Assembly: GCF_021730395.1 (NCBI RefSeq)
Contig: NC_069366.1
Span: 64,423,001 to 64,487,000 of the forward strand
Source: Mercenaria mercenaria
Taxonomy: Eukaryota; Mollusca; Bivalvia; Venerida; Veneridae
Length of the DNA: 64,000 bases
Direction: 5' to 3'
The position numbers were made by a program, and so were the translations under genes. Below the pieces are notes generated by a model. The model worked only from the letters and a program-made list of their open reading frames with translations. It was not told the origin of the DNA and ran no database searches. The stretch's first letter is position 1; every line of letters begins with the position of its first letter. Positions 10,414 to 22,885 of this stretch are shown here, one piece after another.

Positions 10414-12868
10414 TTAAGGTTAAGAATTACGCCTTGAGAAACAAAAATCAAACAACACCAAATCATAGAAAGAAAGAATTGTTGACATGAAAATTGAACA
10501 GCATGTAAAACATGTATATTACTTTACGAAACAATTGTAAGTATACTGATATTGAATTCCGTAAAAGGACTGCCTAAAGGGGCCCCACTTCTGGACAGTC
10601 AAACGCCTTTAAAAACTCACCATTTTCAAAGAACTGTTACCCATGCTCGTTTTGATGCTTTTTCAATAACGTGCGAGTGGTGAAATTTCGCATAACAAGG
10701 TGGAACATAGTTTTCAGCAATTGTTTATCTTTATTTCTTTACAAATGGTATTCATTTTCAAAGGGAGACAACTTTTTCCGAATATTTAAAGTACGAATTG
10801 CATTCATTTTCAAAGGGGGACAACTTTTTCCGAATATTTAACTATTCGTCGAGAAAAAGTTGTCTCCCTTTGAAAATGAATGCCCTTTGTAAAGAAATAA
10901 AGACAAACATTTGCTGAAAACTGTGTTCCACCTTGTTATGTGAAATTTCACCACTCGCACGCTATAGCAGCATTCGGCGGGTTATCTTCCCAAATCATTT
11001 AACAGGTGTCGCTACGGGCGAATAGGTCCTATCATGCGATGTACTCTCGGCTTTTATCATAGTGTTAAAAAGTGATTAGGTTTAGATTATTTAAAAAGAT
11101 AGAATCATGTAATTTATCAGTATCATCTATTTAGATAGCTGTTTCTTCTGTTTTAACAGGAAATTTATAGCCTCACTTCAAAATGCTGGCCAGTAATATA
11201 TAACTGAAATAATGTCGTAGCATTTATTTTTAAGCGAGTCACATTTCTATTTATTTTTTGAGCAAAGCTGGGTTAGCTAATTTAGCTAGCTAAAAATATT
11301 GCTAAATTTACCCCTGTATGGATGCCTTGTTTCACATAGACAATGGTTACTCTGGATATTAAGATTGCATAAAATTTCCTATCCACTGCATACTGATTGT
11401 TATCATAAAAATGTGCATGACATGTGTCCTGTTAACTCTAGGGGGTTAAAGAATATGTCCTTGAAGCAGACTTAACATTTCCTGCTCCCACGTGAGTGTT
11501 ACATATTGGACAGTCTGGTGTTAATATAATGTGTATAATAAGTTTTCTTAATACTTTTAACACTGATTTGACATAATGTCTAATAGGTCTCACATATGTT
11601 TTCTTTTTATTATTTCCAAAGCTCTACAAATCTGTGGTCTGTATATTAAAAATCTTCAAAAGATTCATATTTTGACATTCTTGTGATATTTCTACTTTGT
11701 TTTCTATAGTTAAGAAACAAACGTGTCAGGGTTTTTTGTTGATTAAAAACATTTCAACTGATTGTTAGGTTGTTATCTCAAGAGGCGATGCTTTAGGCCA
11801 GACAAAAATTTGAGATTGAACCAATGACCATTTTATTGGAAATTTGTTTTTCACTTTACGTGGGCAAGTTGCTGTGAATTTGAATTGACTGAAAATTAAA
11901 GAAGCAACACCATAAAATTAAAATTAACACGAGATAAGTTAATTTGTCAATAGAGATCATTTATGCCTCATGGATGATATTTTCATAAAATATATGAGAA
12001 AACAACTGTGATAATTAACTGGGCTAATGGAAAATTGAAGGGACATCTTATCACAAGGGCGTATATTTTAACGTTTTACAGTAATTATTATTATAATTTC
12101 TATATTATTCAAGACCTCATGGCATTAAGCTGCGTATGCAGATCTTCCCGATTAAATTGTAACTATATACTGTCTATACTGATCCTTATTTAAAGAATAT
12201 AGTCTGAATACTTGCAAAATGTGAATGGATTTTCCAAGGAGGGCATTTAATATTGAAAAAAAAATACTTTAAAGCTAAATAAAGCACTTATTGCCACAAT
12301 TAACAAATATGACAATCATACAGTCTATGAATTAACTGACACACAGAAAATATACCTTAAAACAGTCTGCAGCATAGAATATCCATAGATATGAATAAAG
12401 ATCTTCAATCAAAATTTTGCTCAAGTGATAAACAACTAACATTGATGACTTTGTCGGATACTTTCCAAATCTATTAATATTTTGATGTGTCAGCGACTGT
12501 ATAACGATGTAAATAATGTATACACACTTTTCTAGGACCTATTCGCATGTAGCGCCACCTATACGCGCACCTGTTTTATCAGGGGAATTAACTGACCGAT
12601 ATCGCCCATTGCAAATGCATCAAAACGAACATGTGTAACAGTTCTTTGAAAATGGTGAGTTTTTAAAGGCGTTTGACTGTCCGGAAGTAGGGCCCCTTTA
12701 GACAGTCCTTTTCCGGAATTCAATGTTTATATCAGTATACTGACACTTGTTTCGTAAAGTAATATACATGTTTTACATGCTGTTCAAATTTCGTGTTAAA
12801 CAACTCTTTCTTTCTATGATTTGGTGTTGTTTGATTTTTGTTTCTCAAAGCGTATTTCTAAGCCTTAA
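10414..12868. mobile_element. 2.4 kb TTAA element with long inverted ends, next to the copy A promoter
   Basis: TTAA at 10414-10417 precedes GGTTAAGAATTACGCC, and the mirrored end precedes TTAA at 12865-12868. The inverted arms run about 10418-10665 and 12600-12864, with strings such as TGAGAAACAAAAATC or its imperfect match, TGTAAAACATGTATATTACT and GACAGTCAAACGCC. After an inserted fold-back element the left arm resumes (GGTGTCGCTACGGGCGAATA) and pairs with about 12530-12590. The central part, about 11040-12530, has no transposase I can see. The right TTAA ends 18 bp before the TATATAA of copy A. The GG start after TTAA resembles the MITEs at 4794, 14161 and 31299. Confidence 0.85.
10670..10961. 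mobile_element. Fold-back MITE nested in the left arm of the 2.4 kb element
   Basis: The two halves form a long hairpin. The left start CGTGCGAGTGGTGAAATTTC pairs with the right end, and AAGTTGTCTCCCTTTGAAAA mirrors the left AGGGAGACAACTT. The left half carries a tandem duplication of ~55 bp (two copies of CATTCATTTTCAAAGGG). It interrupts sequence that is continuous in the opposite arm of the host element, so it arrived later. TA lies at both flanks, which would fit a TA target, but this is weak. Confidence 0.85.
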
Positions 12869-12886
12869 GTTTGCTGAGTCATATGC

Positions 12887-12893
12887 TATATAA
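12887..12893 (+). promoter_or_regulatory. Probable TATA box of CRAL-TRIO copy A
   Basis: TATATAA lies 139 bp before the ATG at 13032. The surrounding block (CTATATAACTAC through GCGATATTGA) is conserved at the same relative place in copy B (TATATAA at 50203-50209). Conservation across two copies whose farther upstream sequence differs supports a core promoter with a 5' UTR of about 100 nt. Confidence 0.6.
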
Positions 12894-13031
12894 CTACGCA
12901 AGCGAAGTTAAAAGCGATATTGATCGTTATTATTTTTGAAACGCCTCCAGCATAATGATGTATTAGTAACAGCTTAACTGTTGAGTGAGACAGACGCGCA
13001 AAATACATTTGACTTAATCTTTATAAGGAAT

Positions 13032-16000
13032 ATGGCGTCTGAAGAGGGTAAGACTTTGCTATAAAATGACATTTGCTGTCTTACGGATCTGATACATTCT
13101 CATGTATATCTTTTGATATTGAAGAGTTTTCATATAAATTAATGTTTCACATCACTTTCATCAATTAAATCAACATTATTAACAACTATGCATATATGAA
13201 AATAAAATACATCCATACTTTTGTTTGGGGAAACATTTAGAAATGTATTGATAACATCTATCTGCGTCAATTAGCGTTTGATGTCATGGATCATCAAATA
13301 TTGGGTCATTATTAGCTCATTTCTTACCCGTTCAACAACATAATTGTTTGCACTATATATAGCAATAAATATACCTTCCAACCTAAAAAACAATTGTATG
13401 GACATAGTAAAAAATTAAATGCAAAAATGTTTAAAATACTGTATGACAGGTGTTTGGTACGAATCAGTCAGTGTAATACAATTGTTACGTGAATGCCTTG
13501 GTCTATGTACGAATAAAATCAATGCATCACTCTCTGTCAAATGTAAGTACTGGCTACAGTTTTATTCATTTTAAACACGTTCAGCTAGTATGTTTTTGTA
13601 TGATATATTTATTGTTAAAATACATACAAGGATATTCTACATAACTGCAAGATCATCTGCCACGATACATCAAGCACATTAACGCTTTTCAATCAAGTGA
13701 TGTCATATTGGCCTTGTTACTGATCAAAGGGTGGTCGTATTGGCAAAAACCTAATGCTCGAAGATACATAACAGAACCAATATGATTATATGACACTTTT
13801 ATTATTAAACTTTACAACATTGGATAGAAAACAAATATATCAATATCACATTTGCAAATCAAGTTTGATGTGTTCATTATTGTTTGATTATATTGTCCAT
13901 ATTAAAATGGCGTCATAGAACTTCTCTGTTTTGACTCTCTCTTCTAAATCAATCAAATGCTTGAAAAAAATATCACTTGCATGATTATTCTGTTTTGTAG
14001 CATACAAGGATATATCAAGTGTGATATTCTAATTATTGTACATACGCATGCTGCTGACACAATTCGCTACAGACAGTCACATGATTATTGATAAAATGTC
14101 GCACTACTTCTTAGGCGGAGTCAAAAACGTCTTTTGACAGTGAGTTATAATGTTATGACGTTAAGGTAGTTCTGCACGTTTGATAAGCCGGAAGTGATAG
14201 CGTAACGTCATTTATTCGGAAAACGTAGAATAAAACCTGGATTCTGCGTACGGAAATGAAAATCAGTTTATGAATTAATGGCAGTCTATGAGTAAATTTA
14301 TTACAATGGAACTGTTACTTTCTTTCTAAAGTTAAAATAATTATGATAATTAAAAAAAATATCTTAAAATTAGCGTTAGTGTGCAGTTCACTTTAATCAT
14401 GGTCAAATATCTTAAAAATAAACACACGGGCCTATGAATTTTATTTCACCACATTATAGGACATGAGTTTATTTACAACTGTGAGAAATATCATTAAAAT
14501 CTACATTGTAAACAAAAATCTATTCGCGGATTAAATGTTACGAAAGTTATGATTTTCCCATAGACACCCATTATGAAAAATTGCGTTAGGTCCAAATTCA
14601 TCAAATCCGTCTAGCAAAAAATCAAGCACACGACCCTAGCTTTTTTATTTGCTTAACTTTCTAAGTACGAGTATATTCTGAAGTTTTGAAATATCAGAGT
14701 TTAATCAAATTCTACAGTGATGAAAAAAGTTCGATTTGAACGCGCAGAACTATCGGCTTTAAGCAACGTGACGACATGGAGAAGGGGATATCTTTCTCGG
14801 GCTGCGGTCTCGGTCGGTATCGCATTTAAAGGTAATAATTGTATGATATGAAATGATATTGGATATATAATGTTTATTTATATACCAGATGATATCAAGT
14901 TCGTGAGCAAGCTGGACGAGGAGAGTAAGAAGAAGGCGAAGAGGGAACTGAATGAGCTCAACGACACAGATAGAATACTTGCTGTACAATCGTTTAGACA
15001 GTGGATATTACAACAGAAATGGCTGAAAACACCTACAGGTAAAGTTGCATTTGGGACATTATTAAATAGACCGTTTAATCCTAGTTTTCTACTAAATTGT
15101 AGATTAGTCGATAACTTAAAACATATATGCAAAACTACTTTGGCTGTATCTACATTATTTTTTTTTACAATTTAATCGGTTGGACGCGTAAAATACCTTT
15201 TATTTCGTTCCACTGAAAAAAAAGAGGTTCTTTTTGTATTAACCACACAAGGAAAAGCGCCAGAACTACGAATACTTCGGTCGCAGTTTTTGCGACGCCC
15301 GCGTTTGTCAACGGAAAGGAAATATAATGTAATTTTTAGAAAAGAACTGATTGTTTTGAAGTTCAAGAGAAATGAGTGACAAAAAAAAGATGATCGGCAA
15401 TTTAACCAAATATCACTAGCGCAATTAATGGATTTGCTTATACTTGACTGCTGGTCCTCGATTCAGGAGAATAAAGCATGCTACAAATATATGAAAACCA
15501 TTGTGATGGTCGACGGAAATATGGTAAACCATTTGGTCAGTTTCGACATAGCTTTTCCGGCACACGTGTACATATTCAGAAAAGACGCTCTGAGCACTGC
15601 TTTCCTTGTAATTTAGCCGTTTATACATGATATTTTCTTAATTGATGATTTTTTTCTTCAGATTTTAGCTTTCTATTAAAATTTCTAAGAGCTAGAAAAT
15701 TTAGTCAACTGGAAGCGAGAAAAACGCTGGAAAATTACTGGACGTGTAAAACAAAAACACCAGACTGGTTCAGAAATGTGGACCCTTCTGAACCAGCCAT
15801 ACAGGAAATCCTTAAAACTGGGTTAGTCAATGAATTATTATATTTTATGTTGATTTTATCGAATAAAAAACAAGGATCCGGTAGACATAGCCACGTTCCA
15901 AAGCAAGCTGCCTCTGGAATACACGCACACACGTGCATGTATGGATATGTAAACGGTTAATTTTACACATAGAAATACATAGATTAAGTAAAACAAACAA

Positions 16001-19000
16001 CATCGTTATATTCCGTTTTGTAACAGCCAGTGAATACATGCTTCCCGTATAAATAATGTAAGATTAATTCACTCGTGGTAGATGGGAATATCTGGCTCGA
16101 GGGTAAATGTTTTGGCGGTAACGAGGGTATGCCGAGTTATCGCGTAAATAGTTACCCGAGAGCCTGATATTTCCCTCGCACTTACCACCAGTGGTTGAAT
16201 CTTTTTCTTTCATGCCATATTCAACAAAAATAGTAAAGATAAATTCAAATAAATGACTTTGTTATAGCACTTGTTTTCTTTCAATAGCGCATTAACAAAG
16301 CACGGGAACTTTAGGTCCGCAAACAGAAAGTACGTCATGACGTTATAAATACAAACGCAACGTAATAGTACCGGTTTTGTTTAATCATCTGCAATGATGC
16401 GTTCAGGGTTTTTTTCCGTAAAATGACGGGGTTTTTAATCAGGAAATGTATTGTAAGGAACAAAAGGGAACTATCAAGGTATTTGATTTTTATCCGGTTT
16501 TACGTCATTATAATTACTACACAAATCTGCTACAAAGATGTAGTCCGTTATACGTCATTTAGAGCACGAGAGTCAGGGTGTAAAGATGGAATTTTCCAGC
16601 ACCGTTGAAACCACCAGAAATCCCTGTCTGGTATGCAAGAAAAATAGATGACGGAAATATTAAAGTTTGAGGTTCATGGAAAATTGCGAGCTACTGTAGA
16701 TCTTCTTAAGGTAGTGAACCCGTAAGTACATCCGTCAATTTCCGTGTGACTACGTGTTCTCGTTGGTAATTCCGGCATTCTCCGGACGAAATTGTAGCTC
16801 AATGCACATATAACATTCCTTAAAAACCGGACAATTCGAGACTGCATAAAATACCACGTAATTTTCGAGCTGTCTTTACTGGTCTAAACCTTAAATTATG
16901 ACATAAGACGGAGTTTCTCAACAAAAACTGCTAGATTCATTTAAGAAATGATATATCTCAAACAATAATTTTACATTGAATAAAATCATTGTTGGACTTT
17001 AGATGCGGAGGAATTATATCACGAGGGCGCAGCAGGAGTAGTATGAGTATAATAATACGCATCTAAACGACAATGATTTTTTTTCAAAAGCAAATCACTG
17101 TTTGAGACATCTTATTTCAATGCGGACAAGTTATCACGATTATTATGTACGTCCTGGACGACATACATCAAATATTTGCCTGTTTTCTGTTAGTTTCTTC
17201 TTCAGCGCGTCGCCATGCCTTTTAACGCTATGACGTAATAATTGTGACGTCTGAAAAATAAATACACATTTTCAGCCTTCTGTGTTTAAAAGGAAAAAAA
17301 AATCCGGCCGTGATAGAATTTTCTGTAATATAAGCAAATGATGATCGTTATATTTAGCCTGTATTATTTAGTATAAATGATAGCTCTGTCGTTGCTTTGA
17401 GGAAGTGTATGTGTTAAAATGCTGTTTGCCTGCAACGGATGTCTACGTTCAAAAGCAAACTATTTTCATAGACGACTATGTTTCTATCTTTTTTAGTTTT
17501 GCTAGTCTTTTGAGCGAGAAACATGGACAAATATCCAGTTAAAAAGTGCAGCCTTCCAAATTCGGAACTTAACGGCACTGCATGTGTGGAAGCGCAAACC
17601 AATACCTATTAAAGCCTAATTGTTATTTTTGTTTGGATTTTGACATCTCTTACGAATTGTATTGAATTGAAAATCAGTTAAATTACTCTGCATATGAAAA
17701 CGTATATAACTTGTTAAACATCATGATATGCGAGATAAGTGCTCTTTAAATTTCTTCAACCAGAACAAATGGTGATGATTAAGTAAACGAATATATAAAT
17801 TAACTACATTATATTATTTTTAAACTTTTATTTTGTACACCTGTTTCCAAATGTAAGTAGGCGGTTAAATTTTGAATAACGCACAAATTAATAATATATT
17901 TTCTATATAATTTTGCCAACATTGGAACTTATTTCAGCTTCTATATTATACCCAAGCAGTTAGACAAGTACGGCAGAAGAGTCGTTATAGAAAAACTTGG
18001 TAAGCGTATTTCATTACATTAAAGATATAAGATCTGCTTGCGGAATAAAAGTGTATCTGGCTACGAAATTCGAGAGAGTAAAAAATGTAGCACGAGATGT
18101 GACATATTGTCAGATAAAGACATTTATCGCTGACAAGATACTTCATTTCTTTCCTTATTTTCCAACTGTTTACTAGTAGGAGTCTACAGTTAAATCCACC
18201 TTAGCTGTCACTAGCCATATTGATTCTTTGCTTCGATTTCTACCTACCTCAAGTAGCCCGCCCGCTTAGCTCAAAGGGGAGAGCGCAGAACTACGGATCG
18301 CGGGGTCGTGAGTTCGAGCCCTGGGCGAGGCGTATGTTGTCCGTGACGATTTGATAAAAGACATTGTATCTGAAATCATTCGTCCTCTACCTCCGATTCA
18401 TATGGGGAAGTTGGCACTTACTTGCGGAGAACATGTTTGTTCTGTTACAGAATCCAGGAACACTTGTTAGGTTAACTGTCCGCCGTTACATAACTGAAAT
18501 ACTGTTGAAAAACTGCGTTTAACCCAAAACAAACAAACGAATTAATCAAGTAGCCACATTGTATCGCTGGCTTGGCTGGCTATATAATACATATTTGATT
18601 GTATTTCTTTTGCACTTCATATTTTATTTTAGCGAGACTGGACTTAAATGATGTAAAGAAGAAATGGGGAGTGGCCAATTTATACCGGGTGATTGCGCTG
18701 GTATGTGACTGGGCAATGAGGGATGAGAACGTGCAAGTAAATGGCCTCGTAGTGTTTGTAGACAATACAGACATTACTATGAATCACATGTTGACCTTAT
18801 TTGGTCAAGAAAATGGAAAAAGATTAATGCAGTTTTGGCAGGTATATTTTTTCATAAGTTTATTACTCTTACTTGCATAGGAACAGTCATTTCTAAATTA
18901 ATTATTGCTCGGGAAAGTTTTGTAATGGATGGACGAATTTGTAAACAGCTTGGCAAACACATGCAAAAGAACAAAACGAGGAAGTGTTGCACACAAGACC

Positions 19001-22000
19001 CGGCCCTAGCTCGAGGAGCAAGGTCAAACTCTGAGCCCAATTTCTTGTCTGGTCATTGGTATAGCAGTATATAGATGGGCATTCAAATAACTTGGCACTC
19101 ACATTAGCCGTCAGTGTGTCTCGTGCAAGACCCAAAACCTTCAGTAAAATACAAATCTCATTTAGAGATTAAGGATTAATTACTTTTAAAATATAATATT
19201 TGTAGCGACAAATTTGTTAATTACTTCTCTTTAATTTAATATACTCAATGAATTTAAAACAAGCTTGCCTTAAACAAATATCTATAAGACAATCAGATGC
19301 TTAGGTAGTTCTGCACGTTCGGTTCAAAATATTTTCTACAGTACAACTTGGAGAAAACCCTGAGTTTTCAACACTTTAAGATAAACTTACACAATTCGGC
19401 AGATAAAAATGATGGGGTCGTTTAATCAACTTTTTGCTAGACGGATTCTCAAGGAGAGTCATAGGACAATCTCAAATTTAATGAATTTTCACGAAAATAT
19501 ATTTTCTTAAAAGTAGATTTTAGTGAAATTTCTCTCAGTCGTAATAAACATATGGCATTTAATGTGGTGAAATGAAACGTTTAGGTCTGTGTGCTCGTCC
19601 AGTGATTAAAGAGATCCACGCTATTTCGAGCAGTTTATAAAACATCTCTACCAGTACATAGAATTGCTACAAAATTGAGACCCGGACCTTGAAATAAGGT
19701 CCCACTTTTTAAATCATAAACATTATATCTTTAAAAAGCGAGTTTCTTTCCTTTCCTATATATATTTAGAGTAGTAGTGTGAAATATTTGCAAACTTTTT
19801 ACCGCCGTTCATGGACTTTTTAGCGCAAACGCGGCCACAAGTTACGTGACGCACTCGCTATGAAACCTGAATGCCTTTGTGAAAAATATTGATATCTCAG
19901 GTCCTGTTGCATGAAAATATGTATGTACTAATCGGAATTAGGAGTGACAAAAATAATGCCCTTTTGGTAATAATTAACTTGTGCTTTGACAGTTTAAATT
20001 AGAAATAAAATGTGGAAACAAATAGCGTCTACCAGCTGGCTCATTTTACAAACTTTCCAGATAATGTTGACCTGCGGTGCAACGTTAATAACTATTTTAA
20101 TAGATATATATGCCGTAGATAAAGGACCAAATGCAGCACTAGCCGTATGAAAATATTGTCAGCATTTAAGTACAGATCTTTTTTTTTTTATTTTCTTATT
20201 TTCAGAACTCTATGCCAGCAAGAGTGAAGGGCCTTCACTTGTATAATGAGCCAATATTTTATGATGCAATGTATGCGTTAATATCACCTCTGATGAAACA
20301 GAAGTTGAAAGATCGGGTAAGCAGATCTTGTTAATTAATGTCCATAATACTACTTTTATCAAATTCCTAGCTACAGTTACCTCCCACATTGATAAAGAGA
20401 AAAAATCATTTTTGTTCCATCCAGTGTCAAATGAATAAGTGGTTATTATACGGTTTCTGTTTGCATTTTTCCCCATTTTGATGGGATATCAGAGTAATCA
20501 GTGTACCAGCGGTGGAAGTCTTAGCATGTCTTGTTGCTCTAGCTGTGCTAACTTTTCTCAATGCTTTCAGGGAGGTTACTCTAAGTCTAAATTTGCCACA
20601 ACGAAAGAACGACAAATTAGTCCTCCAATACTTTTTCCTCTTAGTTTTGAATAATTTTCAAATAAACCGTTTATGGCATAAGATTGTCAGCTTTTATTCA
20701 ATTCAAGCTTTATGTATGGTGTCTGATTTCTGCCATTTCGTTTTGGCTTGTTAGCGCTCTTTAAAAGCACCAACATGTCAGAATGCAAAACGGCAATAAA
20801 ATAGCCCGCTAATACGGCAAATACGTTATTTGACGTATCGGCGAGTTTATATGCCGTGCTGGTGCGTTAGCGTCATTCGAATGCGCCTACATGCAAGAAC
20901 GACAAAATAAGCATGCCGATACGATAAAAATAAGTCAGTTTCCACACTCTGTATCATTTTAAAGGACATTTGCTTGTTTTTTGAAAGCACTATTTTTATG
21001 TGTATTTTTGTGACATTTTAAAAATGTGTTAGTGATCATAAAATGAATAAATTGATGTCTTTGCAATACTTGTTTATATTGAAATTTGCTACGTTATTCG
21101 CAACAAAAAGTCGTCTAAATACGTGTGAAATTAAAAAAAAAATTTACAGTTAGAATTATGAAAGATATCGCAACAGATATCGAGGATACTTTATATGGTT
21201 CGATTAGCATATAACTTCAAAAGATCAGATGCACTATCTCGGTAATGGACGAAGGTATTATTTTCTTGTATTAAATCGCATTACATACTATCTATTACAA
21301 ATCAAAAAGTAATGTTGGATTTTGCTTAACCCCAAAGTTTAAATGACATGACCTAATTACATAGAGAACTTGCATTACATTTCCCTTTTATAGCATTATA
21401 TGTTACACTTTATAGATGTTTTTACACGGAAATAGCTTAACAAAGGTGTACGATGAGATAGGTATGTCTGCATTACCTGATGAGTATCTGCCGGACGGTT
21501 ATGAGGGCCCGCGAGTGGGGACACAAGAAAGTATTGTTGGTATGTAGGACCACATATCTATATTTCTGAAACAAAAACGATTTTTGTTTTAAATCAGTTT
21601 GATTATTGTTTAAATGTGTATTGAGCGTCTTCTATGATTAAAAATTGTTCAAACGAAATATCCTCTCTGACAAGAATTTGTTGGATAATTGCTTTTTTAT
21701 TCTAGAAAGGAATAGCAGAAGTCCTAAGTCTTCATTGAAGATTACTTGTATTTCAACAAGATCCCGTCTTGAGCAATCATAGCCTCATATCAGCAAGCAT
21801 GAGCTTGACCTATTGCTTTTATATTTTTTTGAAAAAAAAAATAGGTAATAACGCTCATTGTTATTTTACTGGTAAAAACATACACACCACAAAAAGAAAT
21901 TGCTAAATTACATGTTCTATATTAAAGTTAAAAGACTTTAATTGAAACATTTTATGTCGGAACTTATGTTCCCAATTGTAGGAAATGTGTATAATTTAAA

Positions 22001-22280
22001 AACAAATGTCGTATTTGTGTTTCTGAATTTAGGAAAATCCATAAATGGAAATATTTTATGTCGGTACTTTCGTTTCAAGTTGTAGGAAAGATCCATTATG
22101 TTACTTACCCACTCTAATTGTATAAATTTAATTTTAGATGAAATGATAGAAGACATGATGAGCCCTGAATTCCGGGAATATATTAAAGATCTTTCTTGTG
22201 AAAAATATAGAGTGGACTTGAAAGAAAGAAAAGAAGATGATACTCCTACAGAGTCTTTCAGAAAGCTCAATGTAGAGTGA
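13032..22280 (+). CDS. CRAL-TRIO (SEC14-like) lipid-transfer protein, copy A, 8 coding exons
   Basis: Coding exons: 13032-13047, 14889-15038, 15662-15821, 17938-17999, 18633-18841, 20206-20316, 21416-21539, 22138-22280. All introns are GT..AG, and the sum is 975 nt (324 aa). The start MASEE is a mini-exon chosen because it gives the right phase, sits in a 5' block shared with copy B and follows a TATA box. Residues ~20-78 are the CRAL-TRIO N domain (FLLKFLRARKF). Residues ~109-265 are the lipid-binding domain: GFYIIPKQLDKYGRRV, VVFVDNTD, PARVKGLHLYNEP, a helix of the PLMKQKLKDR type, HGN and LPDEYLPDGYEG. A charged ~47-residue tail follows. There is no signal peptide or membrane segment, so it is presumably a cytosolic carrier. 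The family includes alpha-TTP, CRALBP and clavesins; the ligand is not deducible. Introns carry a TTAA MITE, fold-backs and a SINE. Confidence 0.93.
14161..14762 (-). mobile_element. TTAA-flanked MITE, family 2, in intron 1 of copy A
   Basis: TTAA at 14161-14164 precedes GGTAGTTCTGCACGTTTGAT, and the right end is a worn mirror (CGCGCAGAACTA) near TTAA at 14759-14762. Its body matches the larger copy at 31299-32382 in inverted orientation, including strings such as CAAGCACACGACCCTA and AATCCAGG/CCTGGATT. It ends about 127 bp before exon 2 of copy A. It has no ORF, so it is non-autonomous. Confidence 0.8.
16061..16203. repeat. Imperfect palindrome in intron 3 of copy A
   Basis: The left arm, AGATTAATTCACTCGTGGTA followed by GGAATATC-GGCTCGAGGGTAA, pairs imperfectly with the right arm (GTTACCCGAGAGCCTGATAT through CACCAGTGGTTGAATCT). 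Probably a worn fold-back MITE. No target duplication is clear. Confidence 0.6.
16943..17125. repeat. Fold-back element in intron 3 of copy A
   Basis: The inner arms AAAATCATTGTTGGAC / ACGACAATGATTTT and TTAGATGCG / CGCATCTAA surround a ~48 bp loop. The similarity extends outward to TATCTCAAACA / TGTTTGAGACA. The arms are ~65 bp in total. This is the structure of a palindromic MITE. Confidence 0.7.
18257..18545 (+). mobile_element. tRNA-derived SINE in intron 4 of copy A
   Basis: The head CCGCCCGCTTAGCTCAAAGG with GTGAGTTCGAGCC gives A and B boxes. A body containing GATTCATATGGGGAAGTTGG follows, and it ends CTGCGTTTAACCCAAAACAA with an A-rich tail. The direct repeat TCAAGTAGCC at 18249-18258 and 18546-18555 fits a target duplication. 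It does not fold as a functional tRNA gene. Copy B has no SINE in the matching intron. Confidence 0.88.
19301..19625 (+). mobile_element. Truncated family 2 TTAA MITE in intron 5 of copy A
   Basis: Starts TTAGGTAGTTCTGCACGTT and follows the copy at 31299 through TTTTTGCTAGACGGATT, the AATAAACATATGGC string and GGTCTGTGTGCT to about 19625, where similarity stops. The right inverted end is missing, so it is a 5' fragment. Confidence 0.75.
20720..20935. repeat. Possible dispersed repeat in intron 6 of copy A
   Basis: Unusually GC- and CpG-rich for the region. It contains internally repetitive strings such as GCCGTATC / GACGTATCGGC / GCCGATACG and two CATGTCAGAAT / CATGCAAGAAC-like motifs. There is no ORF. 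The repeat assignment is an impression from composition and cannot be confirmed here. Confidence 0.25.
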
Positions 22281-22561
22281 AATTAATGGTGTTCCGTCGT
22301 TACTCTGCCATCTGCAAACGGTTAAAGTACATGTTTATTTAGTTTCTTCTGTCTTCTGCGAAGGCTTTCAATACATGTTTTTGGTTCTTAAGCATTGTTT
22401 TCTTATATATAACTTACATTTTTACATAACTTTTGCAATGTGGCTTTCCATTGTGGATATTCATTCTTGTTTGTTATGTTGTCTTCCTTTTCTATATATA
22501 TTTTTATGGACATTTCTATGTTTTAAAATATCGTAACTTACCATTACTCCTGTTAAAGAAT

Positions 22562-22800
22562 CGGGGTCATCTAGCGGGAAAATTCTTGTAACTTTAGAAC
22601 ATCATACGGGCACCTGACGGGTATGACGGGAATAACTCTTTTAAGTTTTGAACATTTTTTGGTACCTGACAGGAATAACTCTATAGACTGTAGATTTTTT
22701 GGTCACCTGATGGGAATGACGGGAGTAACTCTTGTAACTTTAGAAAATGTTGGGGGTACCTAAGATAAATAACTCCAACTTTAGAAAGTTCTGGCCCCAA
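22562..22800 (+). repeat. ~45 bp minisatellite downstream of copy A, left part
   Basis: About five imperfect units of the form GGGAATAACTCTTGTAACTT, then TAGAACAT plus a GGGCACCTGAC string. The same array resumes at 24775 beyond a pearl-like element, and a short version (two units) lies at the same place downstream of copy B (62436-62530). It starts ~280 bp after the stop codon, so it probably lies in the 3' UTR or just beyond. Confidence 0.85.
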
Positions 22801-22885
22801 TTTCGCGAAAAAAAAACAACAAAAGTAATTACTTAGTTAAGTCTGTTTTTTCAAAATTGTGTTATTGCTTAATTTATTGTTATTA

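Noticed and set aside
14759-15132. Minus-strand ORFs over exon 2 of copy A, and the similar one at 53355-53570
   Set aside because: They are antisense shadows of the conserved CRAL-TRIO exon 2 and have no domain of their own.
18257-18335. Possible functional tRNA gene (also at 49761, 52394 and 59510)
   Set aside because: A and B boxes are present, but acceptor stems do not pair cleanly and SINE bodies and tails follow. They are tRNA-derived SINEs.
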